From JANQTF01 sp036835375 (GTDB lineage: Bacteria > Bacteroidota > Bacteroidia > J057): DNA of 41,541 nt. The notes beneath the pieces were generated by a model. It saw nothing but the letters and a program-made list of their open reading frames with translations, did not search any database and had not been told where the DNA came from. Position 1 is the first letter of the stretch; every line of letters begins with the position of its first letter. Below, piece by piece: positions 1-6,015 of the stretch. The stretch lies in NCBI GenBank assembly GCA_036835375.1, contig DAITMB010000034.1:1-41541 (forward strand), written 5' to 3'. The translations under genes were made by a program, and so were the position numbers.

Positions 1-114
1 AGTTTCGAAATCATGATTAAAGTTTGTTAGTGAATGGTTAAAATCAAATATACCCCCCCCCGAAAAATCCTATATCCAAACTTGAATTTAACAATTTCTT
101 AACACTGGAAGGTC
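1..114 (-). repeat. Direct repeat copy A (peptide-gene promoter and start)
   Basis: This segment matches 1387-1501 in the same orientation, at roughly 88% identity by hand count with a few indels. On the minus strand it carries a TATATTTG -7 element and then, at 12-14, an ATG followed by ATT TCG AAA CT before the window ends. Copy B at the same place reads ATA ATT GCG AAA CTT. Copy A is therefore the promoter and first codons of a second peptide gene that continues beyond the left edge. Only four full codons are visible, so its product cannot be described. Confidence 0.8.
45..80 (-). promoter_or_regulatory. Candidate promoter with 9-bp poly-G/C spacer tract
   Basis: On the minus strand TATATTTG (45-52) matches the Bacteroidota -7 consensus TAnnTTTG exactly, and TTTG lies at 77-80. 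The 24-bp spacer is longer than the usual 19-21 bp. It contains nine consecutive G (53-61, C on the plus strand). The predicted transcript would start about 20 nt upstream of the ATG at 14. Slippage of the G tract would alter the -33/-7 spacing. Confidence 0.5.
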
Positions 115-125
115 ACAACTCGTGC

Positions 126-1136
126 CTACTCAGGCAACTGGTAGCGGTAAAAGAGCTCGGTTGTAAGGTCGTAAGTAAATATTTGCTTATCCAAGAGCGC
201 GAAGCTCAATAATATCGGCTTTGATTCTGCTGGCCCTGTAAGCCGGTAGGTACTTCGATGAAATAATGTTCCATCGCGATACTGAAACTCGTATATGGTG
301 CGTGCCGCTGAGTCGCTGTCTCCCGACTCATATCCAAAGACCAAGACATATAGTCGATTGGTTACAGCATCAAGCTGAGCTCCTGCAAAAACTGAAATCA
401 TGGATGCGCCCTGATCTCCCGTAGTCTTTCGAAATTCTGAACAGCGCTTCACTAACTCATATTCTGACAAATCGTAGGTTGCCTTTTCCTGAAGCCCGGA
501 GTCATATACCACCATGCGGGGAAGTGTTTTAAAAATGGAAATCAGGTGCCCATCCTTCATTTTAAAAAGATATACGGGTGCTTTGGTCTCGTCTTTGGTT
601 CTGTCGCCAAGGCCAAAAAAAGACACTGTTTTCTGCGAGTCCATATCAAACATGAGCCCTACCGAAGGCACGAATCTAGTACCGAGGTAGCAGATGCCTT
701 GTTCACCCATCGCAAATGTTGAAAATCCATCATATTCTGCTGGCACTCGCACTTCTTTGATGAACATGCCCTCTTCCCCAAAAACTTGTATTGATTTTTT
801 GCCTGCATCGTAGACAAAGAACTGTTCCTCATGATAAGCTACATGTCCAGGATACATGATCTCCCCCGGACCAAGTCCTTTGCGGCCTAATATGGTCTGA
901 GCTCGAAAGGCAACGTCCGTACAAATAATCCTTCCTCCATCATAATCCCCTATACAAACGCTACCAGGGGTAGAAAACATACCGTTCACTTTGACTAATA
1001 GCGTGTCATGAAGCTGTTCTCTCACGAGGTCGGGGGTGAGAACAACGAGGGATTGTGGATCCTGGGTCGTTTCAGAGGTGCTACAGCCTATGAAGGTGCA
1101 ACTGACTATAAAACAGATACATCGTATTGGGTTCAT
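126..1136 (-). CDS. 6-bladed beta-propeller lipoprotein
   Basis: The protein has 336 residues from the ATG at 1136. This start gives a clean lipoprotein signal peptide (MNPIRCICFIVSCTFIGC) with the lipobox FIGC; the longer reading frame to 1190 would run through a perfect hairpin (1166-1194). The mature part has recurring beta-strand blocks such as GDYDGGRIICTD, YHEEQFFVYDAGKKSIQVF and AVTNRLYVLVFGYE, typical of the 6-bladed propeller lipoproteins (BF3164-like) abundant in Bacteroidota. It is expected to be anchored in a membrane facing the periplasm or surface; its ligand is unknown. It lies directly downstream of a small Cys-rich exported peptide gene and upstream of a second copy of that gene's promoter, so the two form a repeating cassette. 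From memory, such propellers often neighbour NVEALA-type peptides, which fits this layout. Family assignment is fairly sure, role unknown. Confidence 0.75.
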   Translation of the reverse strand: MNPIRCICFIVSCTFIGCSTSETTQDPQSLVVLTPDLVREQLHDTLLVKVNGMFSTPGSVCIGDYDGGRIICTDVAFRAQTILGRKGLGPGEIMYPGHVAYHEEQFFVYDAGKKSIQVFGEEGMFIKEVRVPAEYDGFSTFAMGEQGICYLGTRFVPSVGLMFDMDSQKTVSFFGLGDRTKDETKAPVYLFKMKDGHLISIFKTLPRMVVYDSGLQEKATYDLSEYELVKRCSEFRKTTGDQGASMISVFAGAQLDAVTNRLYVLVFGYESGDSDSAARTIYEFQYRDGTLFHRSTYRLTGPAESKPILLSFALLDKQIFTYDLTTELFYRYQLPE

Positions 1137-1165
1137 TGGTCTTTCTTGATGAGGTAAGTGAAAGT

Positions 1166-1194
1166 GCCATTGTACCACATTGTGGTACAATGGC
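1166..1194. promoter_or_regulatory. Perfect 13-bp hairpin between peptide and propeller genes
   Basis: The arms 1166-1178 and 1182-1194 are perfectly complementary over 13 bp around a 3-nt loop (ATT). It lies between the stop of the peptide gene (1215) and the start of the lipoprotein (1136), both on the minus strand. The sequence after it on the minus strand has only short T runs, so it is a weak terminator at best. It could be a partial terminator, an RNA processing or stability element, or a protein-binding palindrome. Confidence 0.7.
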
Positions 1195-1214
1195 TTGATT
1201 CATTGAAGACAAAA

Positions 1215-1397
1215 TCACTGGTCTTGCTCGCACTCGTAAATCTTGCCGGACCCACATTGAATCTGATCGGGGTTCACTTGATGACACCCCTGGCAAGAAT
1301 AGGTTGTGCCTCCGCAAATGATAAAACATGCTGTCGCCGAAGGGATCATTCCTCCTGCAAAAAGCAGCAGCAACGCCGCGATTTTAAGTTTCGCAAT
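1215..1397 (-). CDS. Small Cys-rich exported peptide (non-ATG start)
   Basis: About 60 residues if ATT at 1395-1397 is used. The frame shows a basic start (AKLK), a hydrophobic core (IAALLLLFAGG), a short PSATA segment, then a polar tail with six cysteines, including CFIIC and CQGC. The tail begins at a Cys (ATAC), so either signal peptidase I or lipoprotein processing is possible. No ATG or GTG lies between the promoter (1430-1437) and the signal peptide. The aligned copy at 1-14 has ATG where this copy has ATA (1398-1400). The gene therefore either starts at ATT or ATA, or has lost its start. An in-frame TTG at 1479-1481 lies upstream of the promoter and is unlikely to be used. It resembles the small NVEALA-like peptides that accompany propeller lipoproteins, but the NVEALA motif itself is not visible. 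Function unknown. Confidence 0.5.
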   Translation of the reverse strand: MAKLKIAALLLLFAGGMIPSATACFIICGGTTYSCQGCHQVNPDQIQCGSGKIYECEQDQ

Positions 1398-1501
1398 TAT
1401 GATAAAGTTTGTTTGCGAATGGTTAAAATCAAATATACCCACCCCCTCGAATAATCCTATACCCAAACTTGAATTTAGCAATTTCTTAACATTGGAAGGT
1501 C
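1387..1501 (-). repeat. Direct repeat copy B (peptide-gene promoter and start)
   Basis: This is the partner of 1-114. The match runs from the first codons of the peptide gene through its promoter and ends at GGAAGGTC in both copies; CGTGCC then follows directly in copy B and after six extra bases in copy A. The conservation of non-coding sequence suggests a recent tandem duplication of the peptide unit, or selection on shared regulation. Confidence 0.8.
1430..1467 (-). promoter_or_regulatory. Candidate promoter of the Cys-rich peptide gene
   Basis: TATATTTG at 1430-1437 (minus strand) matches TAnnTTTG exactly, and TTTG lies at 1464-1467, 26 bp away. In this copy the G-rich spacer is interrupted by other bases, unlike the pure 9-mer in copy A. 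The expected transcript start is near 1423, about 25 nt before the presumed start codon. Confidence 0.5.
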
Positions 1502-1557
1502 GTGCCGTTATGCGGGAATCAAACCATACTCTTCTGCCGACCCCGTTCCCTGTCTCA

Positions 1558-2856
1558 TCAAGGCATCCCCAGTGGATTGGGACGCGTCAATGAATACACT
1601 TCCCCAAATCGCGTGGCCCACATGTTGAGATTTTTCGGTACGACAAAGGGTGCATCGTCCGAGACTGTGCTCACTTCCTCCGCATTGGAGGTGATAATGG
1701 TACGGATTTCGATTTTTTCCCGGGTCACTTTGAGCCATTTCACCTGAGTAAAACTGCCAGATTCTCGCGTCCATCGATAGACCACATCCGCAGGCCGCGT
1801 GATCGCCCAGGTCCCTTCGCCAATGTACACGGTGCCCCTCGCATCATTTCGCACAAAACCTCCTTCTGCATACCAGCGATTCGATGCGATGATCGGCCAC
1901 GTACTCTTCACCACGTGTGCGTCGCACTCAATAACCAGCTGCACGTGGTAGTCATAGAACAATGGTGCCCAGTAGCGATACTGTAATATTTTGTAAGTCT
2001 TGGAACTTTGATGCGGCACGATGGGATGATGATACTGAACCATGTTCCAGCGGTATTTTCCTTTGCTCTCCTCAAGATCTCGCTTGAACCAGTCCGTTTG
2101 ATTGCCTGAAACGGAGATATTGGTGTTGAGCGTGTAGAGCCGAATCAGGTCTCCACCCAGTGAATGTGCATAATAAATATCTGGATGCGGGGAATCGAAG
2201 AGGTGGAGCACGTCATCGTTATGAATTTCGTGATTGCCGCGCGCCGAAAGGATGGGAAACATTCTCCCGTCCTCTCCCGTGGTACACTGCCAATCGTCAA
2301 ACCAGCTCCGCCACTGGGCCGGCGTGTTGCGGTTGGTAAAGTCTCCGGCAAAGGTCACCAAGTGTGGCCTAATTTTACGAACCATGATATTGGAGAGCAC
2401 CCTTGGCTCATAGGAAGAAGTATCCCAATCTGCCCGCCGGGAGTCTCCCCCAGAGATGATAGAAAGCGGCTCCTCGGAATGATTGGGAAGTGTCTTAAAC
2501 CAAAATCGACGACTAATTCCTTCACTGTCTTTGATGATGAAATAGTAAGCTGTGTTGGGACGAAGTCCGTCCAAGCGCGCGAAGTGATTATTCATTTCCA
2601 TATGCATCACCGTTCGGTCGGGAGACTTCTGCATTGGATAAGCCAGAAAGTTGGTCCCCCGATCCACAGGTCCGTAATACACGACGGGGTTCGTCCCGGA
2701 GCGCTGTTCCCAGCCGATACACATACTGATGGCCGGATCGTCCCGCACAATGAGCCGATATCGCTGGGTGCGTGCCGAGAGATCCATCGTTCCCAGCAAC
2801 AATAAAATCAGTCCCCCAATAGCTACCCTCAGACAGAATCTACATCTTTGAGTCAT
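1558..2856 (-). CDS. Exported purple acid phosphatase-like metallophosphoesterase
   Basis: The protein has 432 residues from the ATG at 2856, which places an N-terminal signal or anchor (VAIGGLILLLLG) right after the start; ATGs at 2877 and 2889 are alternatives. An N-terminal fibronectin-like domain (about 30-120, ending TAYYFIIKDSEG) precedes a calcineurin-like catalytic domain. Metal-site motifs in order are GGDSRR, FAGDFTNRN, RGNHE (GNHE at about 207-210) and YHHPIVP. The last motif is CDAHVVKSTWP where purple acid phosphatases have GHxHxYERTxP, so the first His of the GHxH pair is Asp. The likely role is hydrolysis of phosphate esters outside the cytoplasm; the substrate cannot be told. 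The start lies next to the divergent membrane-protein gene, with at most about 20 bp between them. Confidence 0.8.
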   Translation of the reverse strand: MTQRCRFCLRVAIGGLILLLLGTMDLSARTQRYRLIVRDDPAISMCIGWEQRSGTNPVVYYGPVDRGTNFLAYPMQKSPDRTVMHMEMNNHFARLDGLRPNTAYYFIIKDSEGISRRFWFKTLPNHSEEPLSIISGGDSRRADWDTSSYEPRVLSNIMVRKIRPHLVTFAGDFTNRNTPAQWRSWFDDWQCTTGEDGRMFPILSARGNHEIHNDDVLHLFDSPHPDIYYAHSLGGDLIRLYTLNTNISVSGNQTDWFKRDLEESKGKYRWNMVQYHHPIVPHQSSKTYKILQYRYWAPLFYDYHVQLVIECDAHVVKSTWPIIASNRWYAEGGFVRNDARGTVYIGEGTWAITRPADVVYRWTRESGSFTQVKWLKVTREKIEIRTIITSNAEEVSTVSDDAPFVVPKNLNMWATRFGEVYSLTRPNPLGMP

Positions 2857-2875
2857 GGTTTCCGGACAATTTTCC

Positions 2876-3766
2876 ATGTTTCGATTCATCTCCTCACTTG
2901 CTTGTGTGCGCTGGGCCACGATCTTTCTGCTGGGGGCATCGGTGTGGCAACACCTGTTTTCCGATCCCTCCTATCGCGCCTTTCTTTGGGATCCTTTCTG
3001 GACCAGCTGGACCGTAAAGATACTTACTGGGATGGAATGGCGCACCTATCTGTTAGGTCCCCGTGCAGAAGCTACGGCACAGGTATTCACTTGGACGATG
3101 GCTGTGATCCTGATGCTGGGACTCGTGGGTGCGCTGCTGCTATCTCCGCGAAGGCCTTGGGCCAAATTTCCCCTGTTCGCCGCCTCGGCTGTACTGGGAT
3201 TTGAGGCATTCTGCACCTTCCTCGACGTGTCCCACCAAGTCCCGATGCTCATGGAACTTTCCCTGCGTGTAGGCACGCCCTCTCTTCTCGCCGCTGTGGT
3301 ACTACACGGATGGATGCCAAGGATCAGACTTTTCACGCTCGTTATGACTGCACTCACCTTCTCAGGTCACGGCCTCTATGCCCTTGGCATGGGAGTGCCT
3401 GTGCCTGGCAACTTTGTGGACATGGTCATGGAGACCCTTGGGATGTCTCAAGCCTCCTCCCTTGTGTTTTTGACTGTGGCAGGCGTGCTAGATCAATTGC
3501 TAATCATTGGTCTGCTTGTGCCACTTCTTCGGCCCGCAACCCTTGGATACTGCGCTGCATGGGGAACAGCGACTTCACTTGCCCGCATCACTTCCTATGT
3601 TCGCCTCGACAACTTGTTGCTGCTTTCGCTCTACACATATTTGCCCGAGTTTTTTGTCAGAGCACCACACTTCCTCATTCCGATGGCACTGCTGATATGG
3701 CATGTCTCAGAACGCCAGATACCTCGTGCTCAACACAATGAAGTTGAACTCAAGCCCCTGACCTGA
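2876..3766 (+). CDS. Polytopic membrane protein of unknown function
   Basis: 296 residues from the ATG at 2876 (MFRFISSLACVRWATIFLL). An ATG at 2855 would add seven residues and overlap the divergent phosphatase start. About seven to eight hydrophobic segments are visible, for example VFTWTMAVILMLGLVGALLL, FPLFAASAVLGFEAF, ASSLVFLTVAGVL and LLIIGLLVPLL, ending in a short polar tail. I do not recognise the family and see no catalytic motif. The gene is convergent with yifB, whose stop is 50 bp away. A near-consensus -7 box (CATCTTTG, 2843-2850) would put transcription start near 2856 and favour the later ATG. Confidence 0.7.
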   Translation: MFRFISSLACVRWATIFLLGASVWQHLFSDPSYRAFLWDPFWTSWTVKILTGMEWRTYLLGPRAEATAQVFTWTMAVILMLGLVGALLLSPRRPWAKFPLFAASAVLGFEAFCTFLDVSHQVPMLMELSLRVGTPSLLAAVVLHGWMPRIRLFTLVMTALTFSGHGLYALGMGVPVPGNFVDMVMETLGMSQASSLVFLTVAGVLDQLLIIGLLVPLLRPATLGYCAAWGTATSLARITSYVRLDNLLLLSLYTYLPEFFVRAPHFLIPMALLIWHVSERQIPRAQHNEVELKPLT

Positions 3767-3816
3767 ACCTACCAAAACGCGTGTCTCCTCCACGACGCGC
3801 ATTTCCTCCGACCCCA

Positions 3817-5358
3817 TCACCCTCCCCAGCTCTCGCGATCAAGGCTGCGATATTGGATAGCCTCTGCAATGTGCTCAGGCAAAATCTCCTCCGTGTCCGC
3901 GAGGTCGGCGATGGTGCGAGCGACTTTGAGGATGCGGTCAAAGGCACGAGCACTCAAGTCGAGCTTTTTCATCGCGATTTTCAACAGATTCTCGGACATT
4001 CGGTCGATGGAGCAGATTTTCCGGGCCATCTGTGGCGGCATCATGGCATTCGAATAAATGCCCGACTGCCCTTCAAATCGCGCGGTTTGGCGCGCTCTGG
4101 CTTGCATGACACGCTCTCGAATATCCGTACTTTTTTCTCCGGCTGATCGGCTGGAAAGCTCTTCGAATGGCACAGGAGTCACTTCTACATGCAAGTCAAT
4201 ACGGTCCAGCAGCGGACCACTGATCTTGGCGAGGTAGCGCTGAATCTGGGCTGGCGCACACACGCAGGCCTTGTCAGGGTGATTGTAGTAGCCACAAGGG
4301 CAGGGATTCATGCTGGAGAGGAGCATGAAATTCGCCGGATACTCCACCGTCACGCGCGCACGTGACACCGTGATTTTGCGATCCTCAAGGGGTTGCCTGA
4401 GCACCTCCAGAACCTGACGCTTGAACTCTGGAAGTTCGTCCAGAAATAAAATGCCATTGTGTGCAAGACTGATCTCTCCGGGCTGGGGGATCCCACCACC
4501 GCCGACGAGCGCCACATCAGAGATGGTGTGATGCGGGGAGCGAAATGGGCGCTGAGCCACCAAAGCCGCTTGCTCCGAAAGCAGTCCCACAACCGAATGG
4601 ATCTTGGTAGTTTCCAGCGCTTCGTGCAAGCTCAGGGGAGGCAAAATACCTGGCATTCGCTTAGCGAGCATCGTTTTCCCTGCACCGGGCGGGCCGATCA
4701 TGATCACATTGTGGCCTCCAGCCGCAGCGACTTCGAGGGCTCGTTTTACATTTTCCTGACCTTTGACATCCGAAAAATCGTGGTCCACATTCTGCTGGGC
4801 TTCAAAGAAAATCGCCCTGGTATCGCGCACCAGCGGAGCGATCTCCCGTTTGCCATCAAGAAACTCCACCGCTTCGTTGAGATGCGAGATCGGTATCACA
4901 TCAATGCCGTTCACGATCGCCGCCTCAGCTGCATTTGCCGCCGGAAGGATAAAACCTGTGAACTCACGCTTTCGTGCTTCAATCGCGATGGGCAAAGCGC
5001 CCTTGATGGGCCGGAGTGTGCCATCGAGGGACAGTTCGCCCATGATCAAGTAGTTTGAAATAATCTCGTCGCTGATGTCTCCGGCAGCGGCCAATATTCC
5101 CAATGCCAGGGTGAGATCATAGGCAGAACCTACCTTTTGGATGTCGGCAGGCGCCATATTGACAGTCACTTCGGACCGGGGAAAGGTAAGATCATTATTT
5201 TGAAATGCCGTAAAAACCCGCTGCTTGCTTTCCCTGACAGCACTGTCGGCGAGCCCCACGAGATTGTATCCAAATCGCCCACGGGCGACATTCACTTCTA
5301 CGGTGATGATGGTGGCATGAATGCCTTCTACGGCGCTTCCGTAGGCCTTGATGAGCAT
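3817..5358 (-). CDS. YifB/ComM family Mg-chelatase-like AAA+ ATPase
   Basis: 513 residues, full length for the family. The N-terminal domain (about 1-170, MLIKAYGSAVEGI, VGLADSAVRESKQRV) has the ChlI/Lon-protease-like fold. The AAA+ domain carries Walker A GPPGAGKT (222-229), Walker B-like GILFLDELPEF and the family-typical Cys-rich NPCPCGYY...CVCAP segment followed by PLLDRIDLHVEV. The C-terminal helical domain (LSARAFDRILKVARTIADL) completes it. In gamma-proteobacteria the orthologue ComM is a helicase that promotes branch migration during natural transformation, so a role in recombination is a reasonable inference. It is encoded alone, convergent with the gene at 2876-3766. Confidence 0.95.
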   Translation of the reverse strand: MLIKAYGSAVEGIHATIITVEVNVARGRFGYNLVGLADSAVRESKQRVFTAFQNNDLTFPRSEVTVNMAPADIQKVGSAYDLTLALGILAAAGDISDEIISNYLIMGELSLDGTLRPIKGALPIAIEARKREFTGFILPAANAAEAAIVNGIDVIPISHLNEAVEFLDGKREIAPLVRDTRAIFFEAQQNVDHDFSDVKGQENVKRALEVAAAGGHNVIMIGPPGAGKTMLAKRMPGILPPLSLHEALETTKIHSVVGLLSEQAALVAQRPFRSPHHTISDVALVGGGGIPQPGEISLAHNGILFLDELPEFKRQVLEVLRQPLEDRKITVSRARVTVEYPANFMLLSSMNPCPCGYYNHPDKACVCAPAQIQRYLAKISGPLLDRIDLHVEVTPVPFEELSSRSAGEKSTDIRERVMQARARQTARFEGQSGIYSNAMMPPQMARKICSIDRMSENLLKIAMKKLDLSARAFDRILKVARTIADLADTEEILPEHIAEAIQYRSLDRESWGG

Positions 5359-5568
5359 AACTTAAGAGCTTGGAAGTAGGAGCTAACCCTTACAAAAACG
5401 AAGATCGAGCAAGTGTTACATAATTGAAAACCAGATACTTGATCAATTTTATGCTGTAGCTTGACATTTGCTTGCGATAAGATTAAGCACTTTTAGCCAA
5501 TTTTAAAACCAAGTTTTTCGAAAGGCTGCACCTTCTATCATAACATTCGCAAGGATTCCCTGCCGCCC

Positions 5569-5967
5569 TTACCCTCGGATCGCCTCTCCCAGTAGATTGC
5601 CAGTCATGGCCGAACATCCGCTGAGGAGTCCCCCCAACATCGCCGTGAGCAGCACCATTACCATCGCGGGCATTGGCAGTAGATCTGGAGACTGAAACAG
5701 GAGGGTGAAAATATCTACGCTTAGCTGACTGCCATTGCGCGCATCAAACCAAAAAGCTGCGATTCCCCAAAGCAAAAAAATTGCGAGAAACCCCGCGAGA
5801 AATGCTCTTGCCGGAGGAGTATCTTTACCATAAAGACGCTTTTTGCGTCGTTGGCTCAAGGCAAGTCCCACCAAAAATGCTACGACCGCCACCGACCAAA
5901 ATGGCATAAACAATTGCGCCGCAAAAGACAGCCCAAGGATCAGAAGAAATCGAAGGAGGAATCGCAT
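5569..5967 (-). CDS. Small membrane protein, four hydrophobic segments
   Basis: 132 residues. The hydrophobic stretches are FLLRFLLILGLSFAAQLFM, WSVAVVAFLVGLALS, AFLAGFLAIFLLWGIAAFW and PAMVMVLLTAMLGGLLSG, with a basic loop (QRRKKRLYGK) between the second and third. No family is recognised. It starts 48 bp after the stop of the penicillin-acylase-family gene on the same strand, so the two are probably co-transcribed. The roughly 210 bp between it and the yifB start show no clear terminator or other feature. Confidence 0.65.
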   Translation of the reverse strand: MRFLLRFLLILGLSFAAQLFMPFWSVAVVAFLVGLALSQRRKKRLYGKDTPPARAFLAGFLAIFLLWGIAAFWFDARNGSQLSVDIFTLLFQSPDLLPMPAMVMVLLTAMLGGLLSGCSAMTGNLLGEAIRG

Positions 5968-6015
5968 AGAACAAGCAGCAAATAAGTTCTTGGAAAAAGG
6001 GAAGTCTTCTTTCGT

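Noticed and set aside
2164..2805. 213-codon plus-strand ORF
   Set aside because: It is antisense to the phosphoesterase, whose motifs are unambiguous; the translation has no recognisable domain.
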